Of a stretch of 64,000 bases of DNA, positions 48,001 through 60,541 are shown piece by piece. The translations under genes and the position numbers were made by a program. Numbering within the stretch: the stretch's first letter is position 1; every line of letters begins with the position of its first letter. The notes beneath the pieces are model-generated. The model ran no database searches and was not told where the DNA came from. It saw only the letters and a list, made by a program, of their open reading frames with translations. The stretch is from Straminergon stramineum (lineage: Eukaryota > Streptophyta > Bryopsida > Hypnales > Calliergonaceae), in assembly GCA_963920665.1 (NCBI GenBank), contig OY987273.1:8372501-8436500 (forward strand), given 5' to 3'.

Positions 48001-50970
48001 ACTTCCACGTCCAATATTGCAATAGACATTTGTGACAGGCACATTTTACATCAATGTTGAGGAAAAAATGGCTCACAAAATTTGCAATACTGGCCTCCAA
48101 AGTACGGACCTGAATTGCACTGTCTTGAACACTATTGACCTTTAATTCACCAACAATACAATTTAGCAACAAAACCTCAATCAAGTTAACGAACACAAGA
48201 CTGAGGATGACAAGCAGCAATGCAACATAAAAAAGAAAGGACAGAGCCACTAAGCCAAGTCTTGTACAACCTTCCGGGCACAAACTAAAAAACATATTCC
48301 TGTACAAGCAATCTACAACGTCACATAAGCATTGGAACTACAAGATATAGGGTTACTCAAAAAAACTTATAAACTGCATATGATGACTAGTGACTGATGT
48401 ATTTCTGATGCCAAGTGATTAATTAAAATGAAGAACACATTTGCCTTCCACTGACAACGGTTTAGGGATTCAAAATTGCACCTTCCAGTCCATCCCTTGT
48501 AACCATGTATTGCCAGAAGTGATTTTGTCATTGCCATTGCCTCAATACATTGAAGCTGCCAGTGTTTGACCAACATATTTTTCAAATACTTTAGCACGGC
48601 TTCATGTAATCCCCAATGTAGAAGACTGACTATACACACATGTAAAGGAAGTGAGTTCCGAAAATTGAAATTGAATTCAAAAGGAGCACTTTCATTGATT
48701 AACTTACATTATGACCTATTCCATTGTCCGCTAAGGACCTAAAGTAAGAATAAAAACCCAAAACTCAATTTCTAACAAGAATTATTGTATAATGCAAGTG
48801 ACATCTTCTTCATCATATATCAGAATTAGAGTCCATGAATCATAGATAGTCTTTCCTTCATTGACGCTATCACTGAGTTGCTTACATTCTTCTTTTTTTT
48901 TGGTCATGTCCCCTACTAACCTAGTTCCACAGGCTTGAAGTGTCAGTCCAAAAATGGTTTTCACAGGAGTCCTACTACATCATAACCATTTCCAGAATAA
49001 GCTGCATGCTTTTTGACAATTGACCACTTTATGTACAAAACACGATTGTTGTCATGAATTTTTTTAATACTACCCACCCTTACCCCTATCCAAATAAGGC
49101 ACTTCAACTATGTCAACTGCTTCTTCACTTGATTGAATAGACTCTTTCCTCTCTGAATTGCAAACATGTCTATGTTCTATGCTAATACACCACAGTTACT
49201 TCTAAAATATTGTATTCAACCGTATACCCAATTGTAAGCCCACTTTGATAGCACACTATCATTATAAAAAATTTGCAGAAAACTCTCTTCCGCTCGCGAA
49301 AATTAGTAAACAACTTATTTAGTTCTAAACTTCTAGTGCTTTGCTTCTTCAAGTGCAAATATGAAATTGTTCAAATCAAACTCTAGGCCTTTGGTGCACA
49401 TACGTTTCTTCCACACATACAAATACTTCATCCAACTCAATTTGCCGATGCCATTTCTCACCTATTTCTGTTTTTTCTGCATTCATAGCGTGCGATACAG
49501 TGCGTGGGGAAAATGAAGAAAATCCATTCAATCCTGCTCTCGGCAATTGTGTTCATACATTGCTTCTCATACTACTTCCACCGCGTTGTTTTTTTCCAGG
49601 AACCTTACATGATGTATAGAGTAGCTATCATATATGGCCCATTTTAGCGTAAATCAATGACATCTAATGCCAACGTACTTTCCATTCATTTAGGACAGCA
49701 ATGGCAACCTCGATGTTCACTAATTCAAACTTCATGTTCTTATAGGACACTAAACAAGCGGTCATATGTCACTTGTTCCTCCACTTCCATTGCCAACAGA
49801 AGATGGATACACTTTTTCATTCTAGAAACTGCAAAAGGAAACTAACACTACACATAAGGTATTCTGGCTTCTCTGGCTCTATACTAAAAAAAATCTTCCA
49901 CAATCGTTTCGCTTCCTCGTCCATCTATAACTTTCAGACTTTGCTCTCGAACAATATGGTCTAAATTCATACCTCCAACGAAATTCTAGACAAATGCGAA
50001 ACACCTGTTGAAATTTTTGATAAGAAATAAAGCTTAAGCAATTTCGTAACTCAAATCTCAGTTTCGACCTACATGGAATACCTGGTAGTCGAACTCATTA
50101 GGTTTGCATAAGCGTTCAACGATATAACGACTTGTACCTCCTGTATAGGAAACTTCAATACAATGTCTTCTGAACTGCCCTCCTTTTCATCCTTCAACCT
50201 GTCTACATGTGTAACCACAAGTAGAAAACAACAAACTCAATTCATATGAGTACTACCATTAATTCATCCAATTCCACTTACAGACTTTCAATTTCATAGT
50301 AATTAACAAAGTGCCGAATGTTTCATTCACGAGACCCACTTCGTAATACACTCTTCATTAGTAATAACATTTTATTCTAATAAAATGTTATTTTCCTATA
50401 ACAATTAAAATTTCTGAAACCTTCTTGCTCTTCTTTAGTTTTCCAAAATGCATATAATGCAGACAACAATGTCTTCACATCACTAAATCACATTAAGATA
50501 TGATATGTAGTACTATGCCTTCCCTATTTAATAGACATTGAATCACAAAAATTATAATCATAGTACCAATTATTCTATCATCTCCCACACAATTACTAAA
50601 AGAATCTGGAAGTCCTCATTTCCACGGATTGACTACTCATTCGGTTTCTTTGAGGAACAATAGTGCAAGAATGACCACTCACATGTGTATGACTTGACAA
50701 TTACGACTGCATAGTGATCAAAAACATTGCAACTCATACATTGTAAAAACATGAAGTGAAACTTCGCTACAACACAAAGGTCTTTTTTGTTCACATTTCT
50801 GGATAAACCATTCCAGGCAAGTTATATTGGGACAAATCAACTATGAATGCGGTTGTCAACTCCAAAATCATGGTATGTGATGAATGCTAATGGTTACCTG
50901 TCTCTTCTTCAACTCTCGCTTCTCCTTAGTATTGTCAATAAGATTATCATAGATTTGAAATTAATGACCT
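45004..50970. other. No recognisable gene; scattered exon-like minus-strand frames
   Basis: Apart from the subterminal repeats to about 45270, I recognise nothing. Minus-strand frames at 47933-48307 (hydrophobic then Cys-rich), 48367-48639 and 48782-48964 have mixed composition and could be exons, but I see neither conserved domains nor convincing paired splice sites. Confidence 0.3.
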
Positions 50971-50977
50971 CCATTGT

Positions 50978-51434
50978 TTAGATTTTCATGATTTCCAGAA
51001 ATGATAACAGTTTCACCCGTACAGGCCCTTCGTCGACTACTTCCCTTTTCTTGAAGTGCTCTTCTTCCATTGAAGTCGAACATCTCTTGCTACATCTCTG
51101 CCGCACTTGCCTCCTCCCTTGTTTTCTCGTCGTTCGCATTTCTCGCAGCTTCCTTCTCTGCGATACGCAAACTTTTCTGGAATTCAACAATTTCAAGATG
51201 TCTAGTGAGGAAGGCAACGGTGTCGGTGCACAGAAGTTGTTCGAGAAAACCATGAGGAAGACCTCTTCTTGGTCCTTGGTGCATTTTCTTTTGTGAACAA
51301 GAATTTCGTCTCCCTGCTTTTTTATTAATTACATTGTTGTCTATGTCCAATCTCATTTGCCTTACTTCTTTGTGTAGACTATCCCTGCATGTTTTGTACG
51401 CTCCCATGGATACCACTTCCATAGCGTTGTCCAT
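50978..51434 (-). pseudogene. Exon-like frame with one TAG, charged helical, unrecognised
   Basis: A frame from 51434 continues through a TAG (51090) to about 50978. It reads MDNAMEVVSMGAYKTC, a basic stretch KKAGRRNSCSQKK, then a helical acid/base alternation (SLRIAEKEAARNANDEKTRE) and an Arg-rich end. The stop falls in SAAEM*QEMF, where a Gln codon would suit. No domain recognised. It lies head-to-head with the B3-like fragment at 51465. Confidence 0.3.
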
Positions 51435-51464
51435 CTAGTCTACGGTAGAGGATCTCCATGATGG

Positions 51465-51680
51465 ACTACAAAAATAAATGTGAACTTCGTTGGACACCAT
51501 CCACACGTTTCTTTTGGAGTCAATTGGAAAGAGTTCGTAAAATGCCACCATGTCCGCAAAGGGGACCGCCTGAAGTTCACATTAGTGGGCACCTCCTACT
51601 TCGACGTCTCCCCTGCTACATGCAACGATGATGCAATATGCCAATTGGCGTTGGAGGACGTTTGCAATAGTGATAATTGA
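51465..51680 (+). pseudogene. Partial B3-type DNA-binding domain fragment
   Basis: The frame between a TGA at 51459 and the stop at 51678 contains VSFGVNWKEFVKCHHVRKGD followed by RLKFTLVGTSYFDV. This matches the C-terminal half of plant B3 domains (the usual pattern is gW-x-FVk-x-n-x-L-x-x-GD followed by a hydrophobic strand). The N-terminal half of the domain and any start codon are missing, so this is an exon of a larger gene or a captured fragment. B3 factors bind DNA in the nucleus. Similarity is judged by eye and is limited to about 30 residues. Confidence 0.4.
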
Positions 51681-53899
51681 CTCCCAAGTAAGAAACTGGA
51701 CCAGAGTTCCTTAATGACAATTTTCTCCCGTTCCTTCTAAGACAGATGCAATATGTAAATCAAACTGTGGAACATGTGACTTCGCATCAAAGCAACTGAG
51801 ATATCATAGTACCATATTAGCCATAATTTCAGGAATAAGTTGATTTTGAAAGAAAACCTCTAATTGACATAGACTTAGTGGAGACTATTTTTTCGACTCA
51901 AAACATTTCGATTGTCGAATTCATGGTATTATTAAAGATTGCAAACTCAATACGCTTGCAATCTAGAATTCAAATTGAGCATCAGTTCTAAGGCTGTGCC
52001 CAAAGTTTTCCAAATGTAATCACATACCTCACTACATGTCTCATCATCTTCGAGCTGTCATTTCTTTCATGTTGAGCGCACTTCCTTCGATGGAAGCATG
52101 AGGTCCACTCTAGAGCTGACCATGACTACATCCACTTCCTCTCATTTTCCAGTTCCATGAAGAAAAACCACAAACATAAAGGATAGCTAAATTTGGATTT
52201 GGTGAAAGTACTACTAAAAGAAATAAGAAGAAATGAAGTATATACTTCTTCCTCATCCATAATGTCAATGAATATAGCTAAAATGCTCCTAGCTTTTTCT
52301 TCTTTCCTTTGCCTTTCCGCTTAAAAAACCTTCCCACACTATAAGGCAGACATATTTTAGTCAAATTGAACAAGCATGAGTTCAAATAGTCATCTCAGTG
52401 AAACTTCTAAGACACAATAAGAGGTGTAACGAAGAGGCCTTCATCCACTATTCCTTTCATTTCACGAAATGGTTAGCTTTGCCTAATTGGAAAAGCAACT
52501 GTGCTTGGTTTATTCAGCCATTGCATTAGATGGTGTAGCTTTCATAAGATACAGTGCCTTCAGAATTGTAATAAAAATCAAAATATAAAGAATGTGAAAT
52601 TCCAAGTAACTCCACATACCGAGTTGCTAATTCGTACTTCACTACAAATTGTTCACTTATTTAGAAGAATGAAAGTAAAAACTCAATAATAATCAAGTAT
52701 TTACATGTTGCATTGCTTTTGAGGTATGTACGACCGATGGCCTCAAGATCTCCCTACATTATTCCTTACATGTTCTTTGTACAAAATATTACTAATTCAA
52801 TGATAAATTCATGAAATTGAACCGACGATCGACCTGACCACTTTGGTGGCAAAGCCCAACATCATAAAAGAACAACTACCCTCAACATCATGTGACTACA
52901 TCTGCATGACTTTGTACTAATCACTTCTTAAAACCATTGCTAGCTCCACATGACTGCTTCACTATATTTTAATCTAAGTCTATAGTTATATTATAGACTT
53001 CACGCTTTCCAAATTACTCTATATGTGCAAGATTATTTTCAATGGACTTCCAAACCCACAACTCCTGTAGTGGCAAAAAATCCTTCTAGGACTACAAATC
53101 GGTAATAAAAGAGAATAAACTACACGGCACACAATGCAAGGCTAGGTCTTTAGGTAATTAACATTTGTGAATGATCCTAGTAGCATTGACAGTCACACCT
53201 GTGCATATGAACAAGGTCTAACTTTTCACGATTCTTGACAGTCTACTATTAGGACCACAGGACTTCACAAATTCATGCAAATACATGTGGCACACGAAGA
53301 ATGTTGAAAGGGAAAAAAATGCACGGGAATTAAATGTCCTAAACGAGGAATAGTTACACCATGAAGTCTAAGATGATGGCGGAAATTACGAACTGCATGC
53401 CAGAGTTCATAAAATCATACATACCTCCACCTTCATTTAACTTGCTAGAAAAAGTAGCAACAAACTTTATCTAGTACACGTCTTTCTTTCTTTTGTCTGA
53501 AAATTTTGGAAATCAACCCCACAAAAATCCATAATTATATAAGTATATGTCTTTCATCAACTAAACCATATGAAAAGACACATTGTACAGTCACGTACAG
53601 TAAAGTTGACTAACTCTTAATTTTCACATTGGAGAATACCTCGAACACCTCGAACTTCATATACCCTCATTTTTTAGAGGACGTTAAGTTTTTCCAAACA
53701 TTGTAATTAGAATCTCCACAATTCATGTAATTTCCCCCTTGGAGTAATCAATAATGCAATAGGAAAAAACAATTACATAATGCAACAACTCTAGTCTGCC
53801 CACATACGGACAATTGGATAGTCCAAAGTTTTCTTAGCATGGACATGAAGCAATTCAATTCAACAGGAAAATGGCAACGACCATACAAGAATGCAATAC

Positions 53900-54032
53900 C
53901 TTCCAAACCAAGTAATTTCATGAAGGAAGCTACATGGGTTTCTCCACAGTTTACTTGTTCTTCAAAGAACGCTTCATCAACGGATTTTGCATAAACATGT
54001 AAATTTAGGAGGTCATCAGCATACATAGCCAA
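53900..54032 (-). other. Candidate 133-bp exon with clean splice sites, unrecognised
   Basis: On the minus strand an acceptor (acaatgtag|TTGGC) and a donor (TTGGAAG|gtattg) bracket an open frame reading LAMYADDLLNLHVYAKSVDE and on to ASFMKLLGLE. Composition is protein-like and acidic. It may be a downstream exon of the spliced pseudogene at 54.9-60.5 kb. No family recognised. Confidence 0.35.
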
Positions 54033-54929
54033 CTACATTGTGCAAAAAAAATTTAAGAAATAGTAAAAGTGGATAAAATTTGAAGAAACATTCATCCTGT
54101 TCAAGTTACGACAATTCAATTAAACATTTTAGACTGCTCTTTCTATTATTTTCCATATGGATTTTTGCGAAACTGCACTAAATGATTATGTGTCTAATGG
54201 CATAAAATAGATACAGGAAGCTGTTCAATAGGATTCCACATATTTAACGTCATGCATTGCACTCACTAAAATGTAGAAAGCCTTATTCATTGTACATTGA
54301 AAATGATAGTCCAAGCAAAACAAAAAATTATGAAATATTGTAGTATTACTCCTTCTACATGAAAACACTAAAGGACGTATCTAGAAGTACGAAAAAAAAC
54401 AAACACTTTGTATCCTTAGCTAGCTTACTCATACCCGCTCGAATCCTACATTTTCGAAGCTACATACTTCCTACAACAGAACTTAGAGTTCTCAAAAAAA
54501 CAACGGACATAGCTTATTGACATCAAAGACTCCATAGTGTTCTACATTATCCAACGAAAATTACATATTCAAAACATTATATAGCTTTGCAATTACTCTT
54601 CTCAATGTTGGAGACGTCATGCAGCGAAGGTGCCATGAAACCCAACATCGCTCAGCGCCTCTCGTGCACAGTTTGTGCTTTACATCTTCGTCAATCCAAT
54701 TAATTCAGCGTTGACCGCTCAGAGCTACCTTCCAACTTCCTCCATGTTTCTTTTGAACGCCTGCATACACTAATCTCATTCCCATGGATGTCTCTACTGC
54801 AAACCCCTTCTGCATGCACATTATTTAACTCAGAAGATGTACAACCATGAAACTTCAAGTAAGAATAAAATATTTTCCAAATCTAATTAAAAAAAGTATG
54901 CATGCTATAAAGAAGTTCAAAAATGCAAT

Positions 54930-55195
54930 GTTCGATTGCCTGTGTTCCGCACCTACACTTTGTCTTTGGAATCACGTGTTCACACAATCGAACCACCTAC
55001 AGTTGGTGACCTTCTGCTTGAAGAGCCATGCACACTGTCACCTCTCAGGCTCTATAGTTCAGCTTCTAACTGAGCAATATATTCTTCCTCAGAAATCTAG
55101 TTTGGGTCAATGCGATTACTTTCTCTATGTCTTGTGCTTCCCGGTGATAGCATGTTTGTGTCGTAGCGATTCATTCCACCGACGACCACATCCAT
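54930..55195 (-). pseudogene. Exon of the minus-strand CACTA-associated gene: coiled-coil tail, four stops
   Basis: The frame starts after a weak acceptor (atgaag|ATGGATG) and reads MDVVVGGMNRYDTNM, then ISEEEYIAQLEAEL(stop)SLRGD and GSSSRRSPT. Four stops (TAG, TAG, TGA, TAG) interrupt it. The heptads around YIAQLEAEL suggest a short coiled coil, as often found after the Transposase_24 region. The stop within AEL*SL sits where Gln would be expected. Confidence 0.4.
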
Positions 55196-55299
55196 CTTCA
55201 TAATATACAAACATTCCAGGTCATTTATGAGCATCACAGACAGAACGTTAAAAAAACTTGTGGCATGGCAAAAAAAAGGTCTACTAGTCAATTACATAC

Positions 55300-56340
55300 C
55301 TCCACTAAAGCTCTTTGTGCTATCTTCTTGTTATCATAATTGCCTCTGTCGCTATTGTATTCTTTGGGAGGACTCTTCTTCCACCAGTTTGACATGGACT
55401 GCTCTTGAACTTCCTTGTCCGTAGTATACAACTTCCTTTTGCTTGAACTCACCTCTCTTTCTTCCTTTGTTTTTCCATAACCTTTATCTCGTTGCATTTC
55501 GTTTGCCACCTCGTCAGGGTTTGGAGACTTGCCATATACTTCTCGAAGTTTTTCTTGCACTCCCTATTTACCTATAGCACTTGTCCTTCCAAGTGTTTTG
55601 CGACAAGCATTTGCGTAATGTCCATGTTCAGTTTTGTTTTCCCTTTGTTTATTGCTGGCCAACTTCTATAGCCGTTGGCAAATTCCTTTGTCCAGACCTA
55701 CTAGCGGACTCCCTTTCTTTTTTATGAGTGTATTTAGTTCTGTCCTCTTCCTCGTCACTACTTTACCCAACAAGCCTTTTAAATAGTCTTCCTTTAGTTC
55801 TCCGGAGTACTCAAAATGATCATGAAGACGGTCCTTCACTATGCACATGTCTTCGTAAGTTTGCTTCCAAATGTGTGTGTAGGAAGGATCCAATCCCTTA
55901 GCTAACTTGTTTATTTTAGATATCCAAGCTGCTCTCCTTGGTCTATAGGGTTTACCTTCGGCATCTACGGTTAGGTAAAATGGCTTTTTCCCTTCTTTTT
56001 GTCATCCTAATCTCTCTGCTTCACGGAATGCTAATTTATAGCACCTTATTCTTCTATCCAATGTTGCACATGATATACCAATGTCTTCTTTCTTCACAAT
56101 AGCGAGCACTCCTTCATATCTGGCACCTCCGTCATACGACTCACGTACCAATGAAATACTCGGAGATCTCGATTTGGAAACTACGTGGCAATGCCTTCGG
56201 TCTTCATGGCTTGGGTAAGGTGACAACGATTGCCGATATCTGTCCGCATTGTCAGTCGGTGATGGCTCTTTGGTATGGCAACCCACTTTGTCGTTGCTGT
56301 CAACCCTCCTGTGCTGTCGATGACTTGAGAACCGTAGAAA
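55300..56340 (-). pseudogene. Exon resembling plant Ptta/En/Spm Transposase_24 proteins
   Basis: One frame of about 340 codons with three internal TAGs (near 56002, 55666 and 55565) ends at a strong donor (GTGGAG|gtatgt, 55299). Its start is rich in RS/RSP (SKSRSPSISL). The middle, RRAAWISKINKLAKGLDPSY and IWKQTYEDMC, and the end, HYANACRK...GVQEKLREVYGKSPNPDEV, resemble the order of Transposase_24: a helical core, a GH/H-x-x-A block with an Arg/Lys run, then a P-x-x-x-E helix. Family assignment is by eye. This gene type is carried by CACTA elements as an accessory, probably DNA-binding, protein. Confidence 0.5.
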
Positions 56341-57126
56341 TTGTCACACATAGTACACATTTGCATTCGTCTTACGTACACTCAAACTCAAATCCCCTAT
56401 CAAAACTAATTTGCACAAATACATGAATATTTTTTGGTGCAACCTAACCCTCCTTCGATCATTCCCCCACACTTGTTGAATCATGATAGAGACAATTACT
56501 AATTCCCAAATGGCGCACTTCTACTGTCATGAGCGATATTGCTAATTAGAGAACGATACAACTATAATTTGAAAATCATAAAAGAAGAAGGCGTTAGCTT
56601 CCATTGATTTCACATAGTCTACAACATTTGCAAGACTGTGCTTTGTGAAGCAGTGAATGAAATAACCAAAAATTTACTTGAACTCTACCTTCTTCAATGA
56701 CGACTACTTCAGTAACATGACAATTTACTTCCTAGAAGTTCACTTCCTTATTTGCAATGACTGTGTGGTAAATAGTATATATTGAAGTCATATTCTGTGA
56801 CCACTTTTCTTTTTTTTAGCTCATTGCTATGTTGCTAATACAGTGCACTTATATTAAATTTTTGTCTGTTGCGGTTTTGCGAGCTTAATATGCACGCACC
56901 TACAAAACTAAATATCCCTTTTCATATGGAAGAACAGAATTAACCTTTGTCAGTTTTGTGAAAAGATAAAAGATCTAGTACACAGATTCAAATTCTTTGA
57001 GGTAAATACAATTTAGGAATTGCTACTCCCCTAATTCACGTCATTCTCACATGAACACAATTGAGCAAGTCATGATAGCAGCAGTACTTAAGATTGAAAA
57101 TGAGTGAAACTGCATACTATGAATAC

Positions 57127-57376
57127 CTTCTTCATGAAAAACAACTCCGATACTATCATTTTCTTCATAGTTGTTCACCTTGGTGAGTTGACACTGTCTT
57201 CTCTCATCTCTTGGACTCCTGGAATGACTTTGTCTTGGGCTCCTTGATATTTTTTTTTCATTTCGTGGTGATCGAGTATACGCAAGGCTCCTCTGCATTG
57301 ACTTGTAAGAGTGTTCATGGTATGAGCCATGTCCACATGCAGGGGAGATGTTCTGTCTTCCTTCAATCCTTGAATT
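57127..57376 (-). other. Intact RS-repeat exon of the minus-strand CACTA-associated gene
   Basis: This 250-bp frame is bracketed by an excellent acceptor (tttattttag|AATTC) and donor (GAAGAAG|gtattc) and has no stop. The protein contains three TRSP/SRSP units (YTRSPRNEKKISRSPRQSHS then RSPRDERR), like the Arg-Ser tracts of splicing regulators, followed by an acidic patch. The next exon continues with SKSRSPS. RS tracts normally mediate nuclear-speckle or RNA-binding contacts; why a transposon gene would carry one is unknown. Confidence 0.5.
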
Positions 57377-57953
57377 CTAAAATAAAATATGAAATTTCAA
57401 TCCACAGACATATGTTGTTTCTATTTCTTCAATTGCAAAGAATGCTTTGCGTATTATGAAATCAGTAAAAACACTTCATTGCGTCTGTGGCAATGACTGT
57501 ATAATATGCCATGTTCCCAAGGTATAATTAATATATTGGAACGACTAGCTCCCTTTCCAATATTTTTAGATTAAAAATCACATGCATTTTAAAAACTAAG
57601 AAAAATGTCAATCAATCAAATTCCGGTGACTGAGCTACCGTTAGGAACATGTATTCACAATTTAACTTGTCCTTCTGCAATTGCCGAATATGAACATTAA
57701 CTTGGACAACGCATGAAAAAACAATTACACAAATTCTAACAAACAAGAACATAAAAAGGTGCAATTCAAATACTAAATAGACTTTTGTTCTAATTACTTT
57801 TTATCTTTGTTTAACATATGCTATCCAACTGCAAACCATGGCGTAGTTTTCTGAAATTCATGGTTGCATGTGTACATAATGAAAGGTTTAAGACAGTGCT
57901 TTGGAAACTATATAATTGTATATAGAAGTGTGGACTTTGTCAAGAATGCTTAC

Positions 57954-58235
57954 AATGTGCCGATCTTGTATGACTGAAGATGAACTATGCATAAGTTGCT
58001 TAGGCTCCTTAGAGAACTCGGTGCATGTGTATGAGGCTTCCACGTTGTGTCAAATTCCATATCTTGGTCCACCATACTATTAGAATTTCGGCTCTGGAAA
58101 CAGTTTGAAGTTGGGACTTTGTTCTTGAAATTCAAGTCGGTATCGTCAGCAACAAGTCCATCATGGGCAAATCTTCTTTGTTGGTCACTCCTTCGAGAAA
58201 TTATATCACTCCTTTATGTGCTTGCTTAGATTTTT
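57954..58235 (-). pseudogene. Exon of the minus-strand CACTA-associated gene, one stop
   Basis: An acceptor (atattgcag, exon from 58235) and a donor (CACATT|gtaagc, 57953) enclose a frame interrupted by a single TAA near its start. It reads SDIISRRSDQQRRFAHDGLV, then a Ser/Pro/His-rich region to LQSYKIG. No domain recognised. It continues the Arg/Ser-rich character of the gene. Confidence 0.35.
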
Positions 58236-58589
58236 CTGCAATATATTAGACGAGTACAAAGGTCTTCACATCATCTCTAATCCAATCAACATCCAATTCA
58301 AATTTAAAAAATAAACAATATATTCACGAAGAAGACACTAAAATATCACTTCGAATGTAGTCACAACTTCAACTTCAACCTCAACACATGTTACTTTTAT
58401 AGCAAGTTGAAAGATCTCTACTTATTTCTCCTTGCACTATAAGAAAGACATAGTAATCTGTAGGAAATAGTGGCATTATTGCCAATAATTTGAAGATGAT
58501 GAAGATTTTTATGTATTGATTCTTCCTTTCTTTTCAATTGAACTTCAATTACCAGTAGCATTACAGAATCTATAGTTCAAGTAACTCAC

Positions 58590-59084
58590 CACATCTTGGC
58601 AAAGTCATTGCATTGATTTTAGAAGAATCCACAAATTTTGAAGGCATATTTGATTGAAAATCATTTTTGAAGTTGTTTTCCTCACTAGCAGTTGATGAAG
58701 ATTGATGACCGGAATTTTGCTTCGAGGCATTTCCTACAATTCTCATAGTTTGCCCACATTTTAGTGTATCTGCTTCCCTCTTTCACCAAAGCTCCTGCAC
58801 GACAGGAACTGTATTCTTCAATTTCCCAACTACCACATTGACATTTGTAGTAGACAAACCTTTCGCTTTTCCTTTTTTCTTTAGAATAACACCATCCTTG
58901 GATTCTGCCTTGCTTTGTTGATTGCTTCGTTTGGGCATGTGTGGTACTTTTCTGCCTCCCTCCCTTTCCTTATCGATTGTTCTCGCTTTGGTCTGCCTCG
59001 GGGTTCTTACATTCTTTTTTTCATTTTCAAATGACGGCTGCATTCGGATTTCATCATTGGTAGACATGACCATTCTGTTTTTGC
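58590..59084 (-). pseudogene. Exon of the minus-strand CACTA-associated gene, Lys/Ser-rich, one TGA
   Basis: From an acceptor (aggcag|GCAAAAAC, 59084) to a donor (GATGTG|gtgagt, 58589), one frame of about 165 codons is broken only by TGA after VPVVQELW. The first half is basic and disordered (KKNVRTPRQTKARTIDKERE, then KKKGKAKGL). The second half is Ser/Asn-rich. Composition suits a nuclear, disordered linker. Confidence 0.4.
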
Positions 59085-59895
59085 CTGCCTATTTCAATAA
59101 AGTCAGTAAACAGAAAGCAAGAAACCACAAGACTTGACTTTCATTAACAAAAAGAAACTGCACAAATTATAGAAAAGAAGAGTTATTGTTTGAGGAGAGA
59201 AACCAATGTCACTCTTCTTAAGTAAAAAGTGATTCAATAATAGGGTCCTCCTCCAATTATTCATAGAGCAGATTTTTATTGGAACAATAAAAATCAATAA
59301 ACAATTATAAAAACAATCCTAAGCAGAAGGTACTAAGCATTAATACGTGGATTCATCACATAATATGTGTTCTCCATTGAAGACTATGTGAGAGAATGAG
59401 AACTACAAACTCTATTAGACAATCAAATTACAAAACAATGTAGACAAATAATTTTTGTATAATGTATTGAAAGTTTGAAACACAACAAGTGAGCAGAATG
59501 TAATCGAAGAATAGAGAGCTTTTGCTTTTCCAATATGTTTATAAAACTTTAGTTTGATGGAGCTCGGTATTGCATTCCTTAGCAACAATTAAGCTTGGGC
59601 AAACATTATTCCAAGTCGACCCTTGAATTGCCCTTTTAATTTCATAGTACTATATCGTCGACAAACCTCAACTTTGAAAAGCTTGAATGATGATGGCAAT
59701 TGAAAGTGCTAAACAGTTTCATTTCCTCCACAAGTCAAGCGTTTAAAAAAACAACAGTTTCAACATTTCCTCGTACAAGGCTTCTTTGAACGTTCTTGAT
59801 ATAATTTTGTTTGCAAGCACTTTCATTTGAACTATGTCGACTATATGCAGCATTTTCTAAATGAAAATCATAATCTTAAACAACGAATAACTTAC

Positions 59896-60541
59896 TTGTT
59901 GTAGGTCGGTTAGTTGATAGTGGGCAAAGTTGGTTGTGCTATTTGTCCACAACTTTATCGGTAAAAATTTGCAAGAGCATTGCGGGTTCGTCTGTTTCTT
60001 TGCCGCTACTTGTCTTTCCTTCTCGTTGCCTACATACATTAACGAAGTTCCAATATCAGTGATGTGTGTCTCTCTACTAGCGATGCTTTAGGAGAAGTTT
60101 GAGTGCGTCCCTCAGATGATGTTGTGAATGGACGACGTAGGCACATGAAGCTTATCGTGGTGCTCCTTGTCTCCCTCGCTTGTGTAGGAGTCTTTGTCAT
60201 CGTCAATTGAAAGTAGTGTCTCTAGCTACAAGTTTGTTACTTCAGACCCTGGCATCAGAGAACCATTTCAAGAACTTTGCATGCGTACTTCATATCGTTC
60301 GTTCTCTTGTATAACTCTCCTCGATAGTTCTCCAGCATCGTTAGTATAGCCTCTGTAGGGAGTGCTTAGAAGCTTGCATATTTCCCTAGTCTTGTGAAAC
60401 AACTTGGTGTCTAGTACTACGAACCGGTTTAATACTTCGTAGTTGCATTTCACAAATTGGTGTAGAATGCATGTAAGAAGATGACAAAAGTTCATAGACA
60501 TTTTTACTAATGCAGTTGCAAAGTGGAAGAAGTCAACAGAG
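59896..60541 (-). pseudogene. Exon of the minus-strand CACTA-associated gene, four stops
   Basis: From acceptor gattgcag (60542) to donor CAACAA|gtaagt (59895), one frame is kept for about 215 codons with TGA (60268), TAG, TGA and TAA inside and no frameshift. It begins SVDFFHFATALVKMSMNFCH, a hydrophobic helical region with Cys/His residues, continues with an acidic stretch (SIDDDKDSYTSEGDKEHHDK), and ends in a Cys-containing basic segment. Unrecognised. Confidence 0.4.

Noticed and set aside
58430..58450. CACTATAAGAAAG as a second CACTA terminus
   Set aside because: It lies in an intron-like stretch of the minus-strand gene with no subterminal repeats and no interrupted flanking repeat.
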